Below, in pieces: positions 18,319 through 27,745 of a DNA stretch of 64,000 nucleotides (position 1 is its first letter; every line of letters starts with the position of its first letter). The stretch is from NCBI RefSeq assembly GCF_000975135.1, contig NZ_BBRF01000001.1, positions 1,180,380 through 1,244,379 on the forward strand, read 5' to 3'. Origin of the DNA: Demequina aurantiaca. Lineage in GTDB: Bacteria > Actinomycetota > Actinomycetes > Actinomycetales > Demequinaceae. The position numbers and the translations under genes were made by a program. Below the pieces are notes generated by a model. That model saw only the letters and a program-made list of their open reading frames with translations, did no database searches and was not told the origin of the DNA.

Positions 18319-19437
18319 ATGGGGAGCGTGAGTGTGCTCAGCAGACTTCGCCGAGCCTGGTCCTCGCTCAGCATGCGTGGCCTCGACGCGAGTGACCGCA
18401 CCGAGTCCCGTGCCGTCATGGGCGCCAATAACTTTTACATTCTCACCGCGCTCGCGAACCTTCCGTGGGCGATAGTGATCATGGCGCACAACAGCTGGAC
18501 CTTTGTCCTTCCTGGAGTGACGCACCTCGCGATGATCGCCGTGTGGGTGACCGCGCTGGTGGTGAACAAGCGCGGGTACACGCCATGGATGTCTGCGCTC
18601 TCGATCGTCGCCGCGATTGCTCAGTACACCTTCCTCACGGACGTGTTCTCGCGAAGTGCCGGCTTTCAGTTCGCACTATTCGGGATGCCCGCGTTGGCTT
18701 TCGCGATGTTCGTCCGTCGCCACGGGCGATTCAGGGCAGCGATGATTCTTCTCGCAACGATCCTGGCAGTTTGGGTTTACCTCGACGGTGCTTTTGCGAA
18801 CCCCTGGGTGCCGGTGAGTGACACGTGGCTCCATTGGTCGGCGGCGATGATGGTGGTCTCAGTGATGATCCTGCTGATGTCCCAGGCAGCCTTCGCGGAC
18901 TACTACTTCAATCGAGAGCGTAAGCGCAATAGTGCGCTCTTGGCCGAGGCCCGCATCGCGGCTCACACGGATGCCCTCACCCATCTCCTCAATCGCCGGG
19001 GCATCTCACCCTGCCTCGACGAGGCAACGGAGGCCGGGCAATTTTGTGTGGCTCTCGCGGACCTCGATCGCTTCAAACGTGTGAACGATGTCTTGGGACA
19101 TGGCGCGGGTGATGTGGTGCTCGCGAGTGTCGCAGCGACGCTCGAGGACTCCATCGGCGGACTGGGGTCCGTTGCCCGTTGGGGTGGTGAGGAATTCCTC
19201 ATCGTCATGCCCGGTCTGTCGCTGGCGGACGGCGAGGCTGCGTTGGAACGTGCACGCATCGATTTGGAAGAGCGGTTCCGTGAGGATCTCGAGGGCAGTA
19301 GCGTCACGATGTCCGTCGGCGTGATTGCCGCGCCCCAGGACGCCGCGCGCGACGAGGTGTTGCGCCAGGTCGACGCCAAACTCTACGAGGCCAAAGCATC
19401 GGGCCGAAACATGGTCGTTGCAGGCGCCCTCGCATAG
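18319..19437 (+). CDS. Six-TM membrane diguanylate cyclase, GGEEF without I-site
   Basis: The roughly 372-residue protein has six hydrophobic segments in its first half, from FYILTALANLPWAIVIM to SAAMMVVSVMILLMS, and a C-terminal GGDEF domain. The active-site motif is RWGGEEF and the substrate-binding segment is DLDRFKRVNDVLGHGAGD, so it should make cyclic di-GMP. The inhibitory RxxD site five residues before GGEEF is missing (GGLGSVARW), so product inhibition at that site is not expected. ATG at 18319 is preferred because a G-rich stretch precedes it and upstream sequence looks non-coding; GTG at 18328 is an alternative. Two related proteins lie at 19524 and 31067. Confidence 0.85.
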   Translation: MGSVSVLSRLRRAWSSLSMRGLDASDRTESRAVMGANNFYILTALANLPWAIVIMAHNSWTFVLPGVTHLAMIAVWVTALVVNKRGYTPWMSALSIVAAIAQYTFLTDVFSRSAGFQFALFGMPALAFAMFVRRHGRFRAAMILLATILAVWVYLDGAFANPWVPVSDTWLHWSAAMMVVSVMILLMSQAAFADYYFNRERKRNSALLAEARIAAHTDALTHLLNRRGISPCLDEATEAGQFCVALADLDRFKRVNDVLGHGAGDVVLASVAATLEDSIGGLGSVARWGGEEFLIVMPGLSLADGEAALERARIDLEERFREDLEGSSVTMSVGVIAAPQDAARDEVLRQVDAKLYEAKASGRNMVVAGALA

Positions 19438-19523
19438 TCTTCCCACCCGGCAGCAAGACGCGCGGAATAATAGTCTTGACGCACGACTGAGGGTCCATGA
19501 GCGATTTCGCGTGAGGGGAAACC

Positions 19524-20747
19524 GTGAGCACGCACGATGCTGGGGGAGAGGACGACTCGACGAGCGGTTTTGTCGCCGCGATGGGCCGTCTTCTCGACAG
19601 GGCCGTCGGCGGGCTGACGGGAGAGCGTGGACGTGCAGCCGCTGCCGCTCAGACCTTCATGATGTTCTCGGCCGCGCTGTCACTGGGATATGCGGCCTTC
19701 TACCTGTCGTATCCCGACAGCGACCTGAGGCCCCTGGCGGCGTACTCCGTCGTGTGCGCCATCGCGTACGTGGTCGGCGTCGTGACGGTGCGCATCGGCT
19801 ACCAGTTGGCCGCCTCCATCATCGGGCTCACCGTCGCGACGTCGCAGGTGGTCTTCATTGTGAGCTCCGTCGGCTGGGAGTCTGGCGCGCATATGTACCT
19901 CATCGTCGGTGGCCAGCTCGTCTACATGGTCTTTACGGAGAGACAGCGCCTGCTGAGGTGGGCGTACTTGGGGGTGGCCGCGACGGCGTTCGTGGTGTGC
20001 CAGGTCGCCCTTCCCGCCACGGGTGGTCGCTATGTTATTGACGGCTCGACGCTGACGTGGATGTTCTCGATTAACGCGGTGCTCGCCATGACGCTTCTCT
20101 TCACGTTAGCGGCGCTTGCCCATTTCCGGGCGAGGGAGTCGCGCGCGCAGGCAGCGGAGAGCGCGGAACGTGCCGAGTATCTCGCCAACACCGATGCCTT
20201 GACCGGGCTATCCAACCGCCGACCCATCCTCGAGGTACTTGAACGAGTGTCCTCCAGAAGCGTGGGAAAATACTGTGTAGCCATTGCGGACCTCGACCGG
20301 TTCAAGGATCTCAACGACACGTACGGCCACTCGTGTGGCGATGCCGTCCTTGCCGTCGTCGGCGATAGGTTACGTGCCGACATTCGCACGACGGATGCCC
20401 TGGGTCGCTGGGGCGGTGAGGAGTTCATCTTCGTGATGACGGACACAAGCCTCGACGCCGCCGTGCGCACGATGGACCGCACGCGGAACGCCGTGAGCGG
20501 AACCCCGGTGCCATGCAGCGACCACGAGCACCACGTGACGGTATCTATCGGGGTGGCTGGAGCATCGGCCGCAGCGCGTCCCCACCTGGTCATCAAGGAC
20601 GCGGACGACGCCTTGTATGAGGCCAAACTGGATGGCCGCGACTGCGTCAGGGTGCATCGGGGAGCCGGTGTACAGATGTCCGTGATGGCTGAGGCTGACG
20701 ATGAGGCTGACAAGGGTGCCCCGGGCGCATCCGGGAGGCTTGGTTAA
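19524..20747 (+). CDS. Six-TM membrane diguanylate cyclase with I-site
   Basis: The 407-residue protein has six predicted membrane segments (from about FMMFSAALSLGYAAFYLSY to MFSINAVLAMTLLFTLAALA) and a GGDEF domain with RWGGEEF. The inhibitory motif RTTD lies exactly five residues before GGEEF, so feedback control by cyclic di-GMP is likely. The substrate segment is DLDRFKDLNDTYGHSCGD. The start is GTG with AGGGGAAA before it. A 50-residue tail after the domain is rich in Asp, Glu and Ala. SURF1 follows after only three bases, so these genes may be cotranscribed. Confidence 0.9.
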   Translation: MSTHDAGGEDDSTSGFVAAMGRLLDRAVGGLTGERGRAAAAAQTFMMFSAALSLGYAAFYLSYPDSDLRPLAAYSVVCAIAYVVGVVTVRIGYQLAASIIGLTVATSQVVFIVSSVGWESGAHMYLIVGGQLVYMVFTERQRLLRWAYLGVAATAFVVCQVALPATGGRYVIDGSTLTWMFSINAVLAMTLLFTLAALAHFRARESRAQAAESAERAEYLANTDALTGLSNRRPILEVLERVSSRSVGKYCVAIADLDRFKDLNDTYGHSCGDAVLAVVGDRLRADIRTTDALGRWGGEEFIFVMTDTSLDAAVRTMDRTRNAVSGTPVPCSDHEHHVTVSIGVAGASAAARPHLVIKDADDALYEAKLDGRDCVRVHRGAGVQMSVMAEADDEADKGAPGASGRLG

Positions 20748-20750
20748 GCA

Positions 20751-21596
20751 ATGAGTTCGTATTCCAAGCCGCGTCGCAAGGCGCGGTGGGTATCGATCAC
20801 TGCCGCGCTCGCGGTGATGGCCGCGGCTATGACAGTCACCGGCGCGCTGGGGTGGTGGCAGTGGAACCGGTCTCACGAACAGGCCGTCACTGTGGCTCCC
20901 GAGGCGACGGTGCCGCTAGCCGACGTCCTCGCCCCAGCATCGTCTCCCGGCGGTGCCATTAGCCGCCAAGTTTCCGTCGCCGGAATCTGGGCCGACGAGG
21001 ACGCCGTGATCATTCCTGGCCGCGAGGTCGAGGGCACCCCGGCAGAGTTCTTGGTTCGACCGCTCATTGTTGATGCAGACCTCACCGGCACGGGCGAGCC
21101 TGCCACCCTTGCGGTCGTGGTGGGCTGGCGCCCGGAGGGCGACACAGTAGGCCCCGATGCGGACCCCGGAACCGTGGCTTTCGACGGCTACGTCCGCTCC
21201 GCCGAGCAGTCCATGCCGGGCGCGGATCTGCCGGAAACCGAGGTGGAGGGTGCGACGTGGAGCGCGGCCATGTCGGTCGCGGAGCTCGCACAGGAATGGC
21301 CGGGGCCGTTGTACTCAGCCGTCATGGTCTCTTACGCAGGCTCGCCGTCCTGGCAGCCGTTGCCCCCGCTGCCCGAGGAGAGCCACCTCAACCTGCAGTA
21401 CCTGGCCTACTCCTTCGAGTGGTGGATTTTTGGTGCATTCGCTGTGTTTATTGGCGCACGCTGGATACGCGACAATGGTTTCGACTCCAGTGAAGACGAT
21501 GCTGCGCCCCAGGGTGCCGATGCGTCCGATGACCTGGCGACCACTGATGAGACCGTGGCGGTCGGCGACACCGATGCCCGAAAGGACCAGAGTTGA
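20751..21596 (+). CDS. SURF1-family cytochrome oxidase assembly protein
   Basis: The 281-residue membrane protein has the SURF1 layout. Membrane helix 1 at about 12-36 ends in the family motif GWWQWNR. A large periplasm-side domain has VSVAGIWADEDAVIIPGR and VVVGWRPEG. Helix 2 at about 217-239 follows the LQYLAYSFEWWIFG motif. SURF1 helps insert haem a into subunit I of aa3-type cytochrome c oxidase. The acidic tail after residue 245 is not conserved and probably disordered. It lies three bases after the GGDEF gene and overlaps the DUF3817 gene, placing it in a run that ends with guaA. Confidence 0.9.
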   Translation: MSSYSKPRRKARWVSITAALAVMAAAMTVTGALGWWQWNRSHEQAVTVAPEATVPLADVLAPASSPGGAISRQVSVAGIWADEDAVIIPGREVEGTPAEFLVRPLIVDADLTGTGEPATLAVVVGWRPEGDTVGPDADPGTVAFDGYVRSAEQSMPGADLPETEVEGATWSAAMSVAELAQEWPGPLYSAVMVSYAGSPSWQPLPPLPEESHLNLQYLAYSFEWWIFGAFAVFIGARWIRDNGFDSSEDDAAPQGADASDDLATTDETVAVGDTDARKDQS

Positions 21597-21955
21597 GCGA
21601 CGCAACGCAGGCGCGAGCAGGCAAGATCCGGGGTGCGCTCAAGCGCTACCAAGTGATGGCGATCATCACCAGCAGTTTCCTGCTGCTCCTCACCATCGTG
21701 ACGCTCGTGAAGTACATCGGCGACTGGGCGTTTGACTGGGTCAACGAGGGCTTCCTCTCCGTAGCATTGACCATTGGAATCGTCCACGGCTGGATCTACG
21801 TCGTGTACCTCCTCACCTGCCTGGACCTGTGGACCAAGATGAAGTGGTCCTTCGGCCGTCTCGTGTATATGGCACTCGGCGGAGTGATCCCCGTGCTCGG
21901 CTTCTTTGTCGAGGCCAAACTCGCCCGCGACGTCAAGAACGGACTCGAATCATGA
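21593..21955 (+). CDS. DUF3817 small integral membrane protein
   Basis: The 120-residue protein has about three membrane segments ([43 protein letters not shown], and [19 protein letters not shown]). The HGWIYVVYL and [10 protein letters not shown] motifs are those of the DUF3817 family, which has no known function. The start is TTG, overlapping the SURF1 stop codon (TTGA), and its own stop overlaps the guaA ATG (ATGA), so it is translationally coupled on both sides. DUF3817 genes often neighbour guaA in actinobacteria, which hints at a conserved though unexplained link. Confidence 0.85.
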   Translation: MSDATQARAGKIRGALKRYQVMAIITSSFLLLLTIVTLVKYIGDWAFDWVNEGFLSVALTIGIVHGWIYVVYLLTCLDLWTKMKWSFGRLVYMALGGVIPVLGFFVEAKLARDVKNGLES

Positions 21956-23523
21956 CCGACACCCTTCAGCAGCGCCCCGTCCTCGTCGTCGACTGCGGCG
22001 CGCAGTACGCGCAGCTCATCGCCCGCCGCGTGCGTGAGGCCAGCGTGTACTCCGAAGTCGTCCCTCATTCCATGAGTGCCGCGGACATGCTCGCCAAGAA
22101 TCCCGCCGCAGTGATCCTGTCGGGAGGCCCGTCCTCGGTTTACGCCGACGGCGCTCCTCAGATTGACCCTGCGCTGTTTGACGCTGGCGTGCCCGTGATG
22201 GGCATCTGCTACGGCTTTCAGGCGATGGCGGCCGCGCTTGGCGGAACAGTGGCAAAGACGGGCCTGCGCGAGTACGGCCGCACCACCGCACGCGTCGCCG
22301 ATGCTGGCACGGCTCTGGCTGGATCGCCGAGCGAGCAGGAAGTATGGATGAGCCACGGCGACTCCGTGCAGGAGGCACCCGAGGGCTTCACGGTGCTCGC
22401 CACCACCGACGGTGCACCCGTCGCGGCGTTCGAGAACCTGGAGCGCCAGATGTGCGGCGTGCAGTGGCACCCTGAGGTCAAGCACTCGCCGCTCGGCCAG
22501 GCCGCCATCGAGAACTTCCTCTACAACGTCGCTGGCATTCGTGCCGACTGGACCGCGGCCAACGTGATCGACGAGCAGGTCGCGTTGATCCGCGAGCAGG
22601 TCGGTTCTGCGCGTGTGATCTGCGGGCTTTCCGGTGGAGTCGACTCCGCCGTAGCGGCCGCCATTGTGCAGAAGGCCATCGGCGACCAGCTCACGTGCGT
22701 GTTCGTGGACCACGGGCTGTTGCGCAAGGGCGAGGCCGAGCAGGTAGAGCGAGACTATGTCGCGATCACCGGCGTAAAGCTTGTGGTTGCGGACGAGAAG
22801 CAACGCTTCCTCGAGGCACTGGATGGCGTGACGGATCCCGAGACCAAGCGCAAGATCATCGGCCGCGAATTTATCCGCGCCTTCGAGGCCGCCGAGCGTC
22901 AGATCGTGGCGGCGGCACCCGACGGTGAGCCCGTGAAGTTCCTGGTGCAGGGGACGCTGTACCCCGATGTTGTCGAGTCCGGCGGCGGCGAGGGCGCGGC
23001 CAATATCAAGAGCCACCACAACGTGGGAGGGCTGCCCGAGGACCTTGAGTTTGGCCTGGTGGAGCCGTTGCGCGCGCTGTTTAAGGACGAGGTGCGCGCC
23101 GTCGGTGCGGAACTGGGACTTCCCGACGAGATGGTGTGGCGTCAGCCGTTCCCCGGCCCCGGCCTGGGCATCCGAATCATCGGCGCGGTTACTCAGGAGC
23201 GCATCGACATCCTGCAAGAGGCCGACGCGATCGCTCGCGAGGAGCTCACCAAGGCCGGACTGGATCGCGAGATCTGGCAGTGCCCCGTGGTGCTGCTCGC
23301 CGATGTCCGTTCGGTGGGCGTCCAGGGTGACGGCCGCACATACGGCCACCCCGTGGTGTTGCGTCCGGTGTCCTCCGAGGACGCCATGACCGCCGACTGG
23401 ACGCGCGTGCCCTACGAGGTCCTCGCTCACATCTCCAACCGGATCACCAACGAGGTCGAGGAGATCAATCGCGTGACGCTGGACGTGACGTCCAAGCCGC
23501 CGGGGACCATCGAGTGGGAGTAG
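21952..23523 (+). CDS. guaA: GMP synthase (glutamine-hydrolysing)
   Basis: The 523-residue enzyme aminates XMP to GMP. The N-terminal amidotransferase domain has nucleophile Cys86 in GICYGFQ and the His-Glu pair in QWHPEV. The ATP-pyrophosphatase domain has the P-loop [10 protein letters not shown], and the C-terminal dimerisation domain ends KPPGTIEWE as in all GuaA proteins. Length is normal. The ATG at 21952 overlaps the DUF3817 stop by four bases; a longer open frame upstream runs inside that gene and is not used. With guaB and guaB3 in the same window, the guanine branch is largely represented here. Confidence 0.98.
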   Translation: MTDTLQQRPVLVVDCGAQYAQLIARRVREASVYSEVVPHSMSAADMLAKNPAAVILSGGPSSVYADGAPQIDPALFDAGVPVMGICYGFQAMAAALGGTVAKTGLREYGRTTARVADAGTALAGSPSEQEVWMSHGDSVQEAPEGFTVLATTDGAPVAAFENLERQMCGVQWHPEVKHSPLGQAAIENFLYNVAGIRADWTAANVIDEQVALIREQVGSARVICGLSGGVDSAVAAAIVQKAIGDQLTCVFVDHGLLRKGEAEQVERDYVAITGVKLVVADEKQRFLEALDGVTDPETKRKIIGREFIRAFEAAERQIVAAAPDGEPVKFLVQGTLYPDVVESGGGEGAANIKSHHNVGGLPEDLEFGLVEPLRALFKDEVRAVGAELGLPDEMVWRQPFPGPGLGIRIIGAVTQERIDILQEADAIAREELTKAGLDREIWQCPVVLLADVRSVGVQGDGRTYGHPVVLRPVSSEDAMTADWTRVPYEVLAHISNRITNEVEEINRVTLDVTSKPPGTIEWE

Positions 23524-23539
23524 CGCTTCTCGGCTGATG

Positions 23540-23601
23540 CTCCTGCGCTTACATCTGGGCGCAAAATGGGCCTCAAATGCGTCTGAATGTAGGCGCAGGA
23601 G
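23540..23601. terminator. 62-base imperfect palindrome between convergent guaA and lipoprotein genes
   Basis: CTCCTGCGCTTACAT (23540-23554) pairs with ATGTAGGCGCAGGAG (23587-23601) with one G-U pair, around a 32-base interior that itself contains partly complementary GCGC/ATGCG and CAAAATG/CAAATG pieces. It fills most of the 91-base gap between convergent genes and probably acts as a bidirectional terminator. Confidence 0.6.
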
Positions 23602-23614
23602 GCGGTGAGCCTAG

Positions 23615-24334
23615 CTACTTGATTGAGGATGACTCCAGCACCGCGTGGAGGATGCCGTCGTTCGTGTCGCCCCCACGCACGGCGTCGAGGTAGTCATCCA
23701 CGTCCACGTTGGTCGGGCGGGCGAGAATCCAGACGTCGCCATGGCGCGCGAGCAAGTCATCCGTCGCCAACCCGTCGTCGTTGGTGTAGCTGACGTGAAC
23801 GATCGGAATGTCGCCGGAGGTGAACGTCTCGCCGTCACCGCCTGTCGCATCGGCGATCTGGTGGGCAAGGTCGTCCGCGTCGTCGGGAACCTTGTCCCCG
23901 TACGGCGACTCGCCACCCACGCGGTACGTCTCGACCTGCACCCAAACCGAGTTCTTGTAGGCGTCCGAGCCTGGTGCTGAGAGGTCGAAAGGCTCGCCCG
24001 CGTCGACGAGTACCGCGTACGGCAAGACCCCGTCGCCATGGGTGCCCTCGTACTGCCATTCGTCCGGCAACTGGATGCTGACGGTGGCGACGGCCGTGCC
24101 CAGGGATGCCTCGCCTGAGGCGTCCTGCGCATCGGCGCTGGGGTTCCCGTCAGAATCAACATCGATTGATGCCTCGGATTGCGAGGTGGGCGAATCGCCG
24201 GGAGTCGACGACACGCCCGACGCAGACTCGGTGGCAGTGACTGTGGGCGTTGGGGATGGGTCACCGTCGCTACCTGAGCATGCGGTGAGCGCCAGGCTCG
24301 CTGCTAGGGGAATGGTCCAGAACGACTTCTTCAT
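23615..24334 (-). CDS. Secreted lipoprotein of unknown function
   Basis: The 239-residue protein starts MKKSFWTIPLAASLALTAC, a lipoprotein signal with acylated Cys19. A Ser/Thr/Pro/Asp-rich linker follows to about residue 80, then a globular domain with VSIQLPDEWQYEGTHGDGVLPYAVLVDAGEPF and DVWILARPTNVDVDDYLDAVRGG. It should be anchored to the outer face of the membrane. I do not recognise the domain. The GGAGG before the ATG at 24334 fixes the start; the frame continues upstream without support. It lies downstream of the PspC gene pair on the same strand, separated by a hairpin. Confidence 0.8.
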   Translation of the reverse strand: MKKSFWTIPLAASLALTACSGSDGDPSPTPTVTATESASGVSSTPGDSPTSQSEASIDVDSDGNPSADAQDASGEASLGTAVATVSIQLPDEWQYEGTHGDGVLPYAVLVDAGEPFDLSAPGSDAYKNSVWVQVETYRVGGESPYGDKVPDDADDLAHQIADATGGDGETFTSGDIPIVHVSYTNDDGLATDDLLARHGDVWILARPTNVDVDDYLDAVRGGDTNDGILHAVLESSSIK

Positions 24335-24421
24335 GGTGCCTCCATGAGTTCGACGTATGGCGATGGACAATGCGTTCCCTCGCGTCAACGCAGATCAACC
24401 CCAATTCATTACCGCGCGCTA

Positions 24422-24470
24422 GCGGTACATGAGTGCTGAAATCGAGCGGGAATCCGAGCTCATGTACCGC
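24422..24470 (-). terminator. Hairpin after the PspC/small membrane gene pair
   Basis: GCGGTACATGAG (24422-24433) and CTCATGTACCGC (24459-24470) are perfectly complementary over 12 bases with a 25-base loop. It starts nine bases after the stop codon of the 99-residue membrane protein gene, in the position of a terminator, and before the lipoprotein gene. There is no T run. Confidence 0.6.
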
Positions 24471-24478
24471 CACGGCAA

Positions 24479-24778
24479 CTAATGGCGTGGGTCGCTGGAC
24501 GAGTCGGAATCGGCGAGGGTGGCATCGTCCTCCGATTCATCCTCGATCACCGGAGTCGGGGCGCCGGTCCGCGCGCCACGCGACTTGGCACCACTGGTCA
24601 CGAGCGCCGTGAGGAGAAGCCACAAGCCCACCCCGAGCAGCCCCAGGATGGCCACCAGTTGGAAATCCACCCGAAAGCCGTTGATCGAGGCCACCATCAG
24701 CCCGCCACAGGCGGCGACCAGGATGCCCCACAGTGCACCGGAGAATCGTCCGGACGTGGTGCGTCGTAGTTCAGTCAT
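24479..24778 (-). CDS. Small two-TM membrane protein coupled to PspC gene
   Basis: The 99-residue protein has a short basic N-terminus, two membrane helices (ALWGILVAACGGLMVASI and LVAILGLLGVGLWLLLTALV) and an acidic tail rich in Asp, Ser and Glu. I do not recognise a named family. Its ATG overlaps the stop codon of the PspC-domain gene by four bases, so it is made with that protein. The context suggests a membrane-stress role, as many actinobacterial PspC operons carry a small membrane partner of this shape (inference). Confidence 0.75.
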   Translation of the reverse strand: MTELRRTTSGRFSGALWGILVAACGGLMVASINGFRVDFQLVAILGLLGVGLWLLLTALVTSGAKSRGARTGAPTPVIEDESEDDATLADSDSSSDPRH

Positions 24779-26541
24779 GACTGATTCCCTTCGGGAGCGG
24801 AGGTCGGTTCAGGCGAGCCCGTGGGTGCGGGAGTTGCCGTGGCGTCGGGGGTGACTGCCGGGGTTTCCTCGATCACGATGGTGTTGGCGAACTTGTCGTC
24901 ATGCACCACCAGCGTGAGGGTTGGGGCGCCGGCATTGATCGCCGACAGATACTCGGTTCCCGTGTTTCGTTGCGAGCCGTCGCCAAAGCTGCCGTCGTCG
25001 TAGAACTCGCAATGCAGTCCCCGCGACTGCCAATCCACCGTGGCTTGGGCGAAGGCGTCGCCGCGAAGAATCAGATTGGTTCCCTGGGGGATGGTGAGCA
25101 GGGTCCGCTCCGCCGTCACATCGACTACCGCGTCCTGATCGAGAGCGCCGTAGGTCATGCGCGCCTGCGTCGCGTACTGTCGACCGTCCTCGTAGGACTC
25201 TCCAGTCTCGGGGTCGAACTCCATTTCTTGCCGGTACGCCTCGTAGTCCCAGCATTGCTGCGCGACAAAGATTTGCTGGTAGTCGTCGGTGAAGGCCAAC
25301 GTGGGATCCGCGACGGAGGGGTCGTCATAGGGGACCTCCTCGATGAGATTGCCGTCCGAGTCGTAGTGCCTGCCATCAATCCAGTAGTCGGAGGACCCGC
25401 CGGCCGAGATTTCCACGCTGACCATATCGAAGGCGTCGCGAATCTCTCCGGTATTGACCGCTGCCAACAATCCCACCGCCAATAGCGGCACTGACAGGAA
25501 GCCGAGGAATCCAGGCTTGCGGCCGGTGAGAGAGATGCCGGCGAGGATGACCCCAAAGCCGATGGTGAACGTCGCCAGCCAGATCAGCGATGCTGACGCG
25601 GCCAGCAGGTACTGTGACTCCGCGATCAGAATCGCGGCTCCTGAAATCAATACCCACGCGAGCGTGATGAGGTAGAACATCTTGCCCGGGCCCGGCACGC
25701 GTCGCTTGGGTGGACGCGGCGGCAAGGCGGGCCTGGGAGGTACGGGGGGCACCGGCGGCACGGATGCGGCGGAACCCTCGCCGGACGATGTTGCGGCAGC
25801 GTCCGCCGATTCCGGACCGTCTCCGGCCGATGCCGCGGCAGCTCCGGTTGAGGCCGCGCCGAGGGCCACATCGCGAGGAGTGAGGGCCGCTTCCCAGGGT
25901 TGGGGCCGGGTGGGGTCGGCCGCCGCTGGGGGGCCCGCGGCGGCGGCCGGGGGATCGTTCGCGTCGACCGAGGTGGCATCGGTGCCCGCGTGACCACTGG
26001 AGGTGCCTCCCGAACCCTGCCCCGAGTCGCGCCCGCCGCGTCGCACCAGATACACGATGCCGAAGGCAATCCCTGCCAGGACGAGCAGGCTGAAACCAAT
26101 CGAGATGATGGTGAAGAACACCATCAAGACAGTGTCGAACCGTCCGAATCCCGACACGTCGGCGGAGTCCCAGCCAATGTTGAATCCGCCGTTCCACCAG
26201 TGGCCGTCGAGGTTCATGATGCCAATGAGCGCGATGATGCCGATGCCGACGAGCGCGCCCACATTGGTGATGCCCCGTCCAAAGTTCTGGATGACGATGT
26301 TGCCGTCACGGTCGGGCAGCAGCGCCCAGGCAGCGGCGTAGGCGAGCAACACGAGGCCCGTCAGGATGATCGCCGCAATGACGAGGATGATTCGGGCGGG
26401 AACGCGGGCAAGGCCGATGCGCTCGCCCACTCCGGAGGCGACGCCACCGAACACGCCCTGGGAACTGCGCGTGATTCCCCAGCTGCGAATGGCGCTGAAG
26501 AATGCCGCCTCGCGTTGCGGCTGTGGTGCAGAGTCGGTCAC
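24775..26541 (-). CDS. PspC-domain multi-pass membrane protein
   Basis: The protein is about 588 residues. A PspC domain fills residues 18-82 (RSSQGVFGGVASGVGERIGLARVPARIILVIAAI then AWALLPDRDG). Two or more membrane helices follow to about residue 170. Next come a long Ala/Pro/Gly-rich linker, three further membrane helices (ITLAWVLISGAAILIA and following), and an outer domain of about 200 residues ending in a Pro/Thr tail. Actinobacterial proteins of this type sense or stabilise the envelope and are paired with LiaS-like kinases. GTG at 26541 has AGGAG five bases before it and is preferred to an upstream in-frame start. It is divergent from the kinase gene. Confidence 0.88.
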   Translation of the reverse strand: MTDSAPQPQREAAFFSAIRSWGITRSSQGVFGGVASGVGERIGLARVPARIILVIAAIILTGLVLLAYAAAWALLPDRDGNIVIQNFGRGITNVGALVGIGIIALIGIMNLDGHWWNGGFNIGWDSADVSGFGRFDTVLMVFFTIISIGFSLLVLAGIAFGIVYLVRRGGRDSGQGSGGTSSGHAGTDATSVDANDPPAAAAGPPAAADPTRPQPWEAALTPRDVALGAASTGAAAASAGDGPESADAAATSSGEGSAASVPPVPPVPPRPALPPRPPKRRVPGPGKMFYLITLAWVLISGAAILIAESQYLLAASASLIWLATFTIGFGVILAGISLTGRKPGFLGFLSVPLLAVGLLAAVNTGEIRDAFDMVSVEISAGGSSDYWIDGRHYDSDGNLIEEVPYDDPSVADPTLAFTDDYQQIFVAQQCWDYEAYRQEMEFDPETGESYEDGRQYATQARMTYGALDQDAVVDVTAERTLLTIPQGTNLILRGDAFAQATVDWQSRGLHCEFYDDGSFGDGSQRNTGTEYLSAINAGAPTLTLVVHDDKFANTIVIEETPAVTPDATATPAPTGSPEPTSAPEGNQS

Positions 26542-26712
26542 GGTTGCTCCTAGCGATGAGTGACTGGGCCGGGGCCTTGTCACACTGAACTGATGATGAC
26601 CTCAGTCTCGCCGGGGCGTACCGCGGATCGCTATGAGGTGACACCCTGATCTTGACCCTGATATTCGCCCCAACAGCCCGTACGGCGGCTGCTGCTGTGT
26701 GACGATTGAGCC

Positions 26713-27735
26713 GTGACAGAGACCAGTCGGCGCCGTATCGCGCGTCCCCTCGAGCGTGACCGCGCCCCTAGCCAGTGGTGGCGTGGGCTGGTGGGCGTCG
26801 CGTTGCTGGTCATCGCTGGTGTGCTGATTGCCAACCGCTCGGGAGCGGAGGGAATCGAGCCCTGGGTCATCCCGTCCATCGTGTTTGTCGTCGGGCTCGT
26901 GCTGGTGTGGAGCCCCCTCGATCGCGCGACCACCGACGACGCGCGGCGCCCCAACCTCGCGGGCCTGTTCCGGCGCGACGCGATGGTGCGCCTGGTGTTG
27001 GGACTGGCCATGACCATCGGCGCGCTGTGGTGGTTCGCGACGTGGGACTTCACCGATGACCCGGTACGCCGGTCCATCGTGGTGCCGCTCGTGGTCCTCG
27101 GTGCCCTGGCGCTGGTGCTGGCGCCGTGGTGGCTGCGATTGATCCGCCAGGTGGGGGTGGAGCGCCAGGAACGCATCCGGGAGTTCGAGCGCGCGGAGAT
27201 CGCGGCGCACCTGCACGACTCGGTCCTGCAGACCCTCACGCTGATCCGCGCCAAGGCCGACGACCCCGATGCGGTCACGCGACTGGCGCGTGCCCAGGAG
27301 CGTGACCTGCGCGCCTATCTTTACCAGGACCGACGCTCCGAGGAGGAGTCCGTTGCCACCGCCCTCGAACTCGCGGTCAACGCCGTCGAGGATGCACAGG
27401 GCGCGGTCGTCGACCTGGTCTCGGTGGGGGACGCTCCCACAGACGATCGCCTCTGGGCCGCGGTGAAGGCGGCGCGCGAGGCGACCTCGAATGCCGCCCG
27501 CCACGGCATCGGGCCGGTGTCGGTGTACGCGGAGCTGACGGCGGACACCTACGAGATTTTCGTCAGGGACTCGGGCCCGGGGTTCGACCCCTCCGCCGTG
27601 CCGGCCGACCGGCTGGGCATCAAGCAGTCGATCATCGGTCGAGTCGAACGCCAGGGCGGCGTGGCGTCCATTCATTCCACCCCCGGTGGCCGCACCGAGG
27701 TCAGCATCTCCATCCCGCGCGAACTAGAGAAGTGA
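26713..27735 (+). CDS. NarL-type sensor histidine kinase next to PspC (LiaS/MacS-like)
   Basis: The 340-residue membrane kinase has four predicted membrane helices in the first 145 residues and no large outside domain, as in intramembrane-sensing kinases. The HisKA_3 box is AEIAAHLHDSVLQTL with phospho-accepting His168. The ATPase domain has the N-box AAREATSNAARHG and DSGPGFD. It should phosphorylate the regulator encoded ten bases downstream. Divergence from a PspC-domain gene is the usual actinobacterial arrangement for envelope stress sensing. Start is GTG with no clear ribosome-binding site. Confidence 0.92.
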   Translation: MTETSRRRIARPLERDRAPSQWWRGLVGVALLVIAGVLIANRSGAEGIEPWVIPSIVFVVGLVLVWSPLDRATTDDARRPNLAGLFRRDAMVRLVLGLAMTIGALWWFATWDFTDDPVRRSIVVPLVVLGALALVLAPWWLRLIRQVGVERQERIREFERAEIAAHLHDSVLQTLTLIRAKADDPDAVTRLARAQERDLRAYLYQDRRSEEESVATALELAVNAVEDAQGAVVDLVSVGDAPTDDRLWAAVKAAREATSNAARHGIGPVSVYAELTADTYEIFVRDSGPGFDPSAVPADRLGIKQSIIGRVERQGGVASIHSTPGGRTEVSISIPRELEK

Positions 27736-27745
27736 GTCACTAGCC

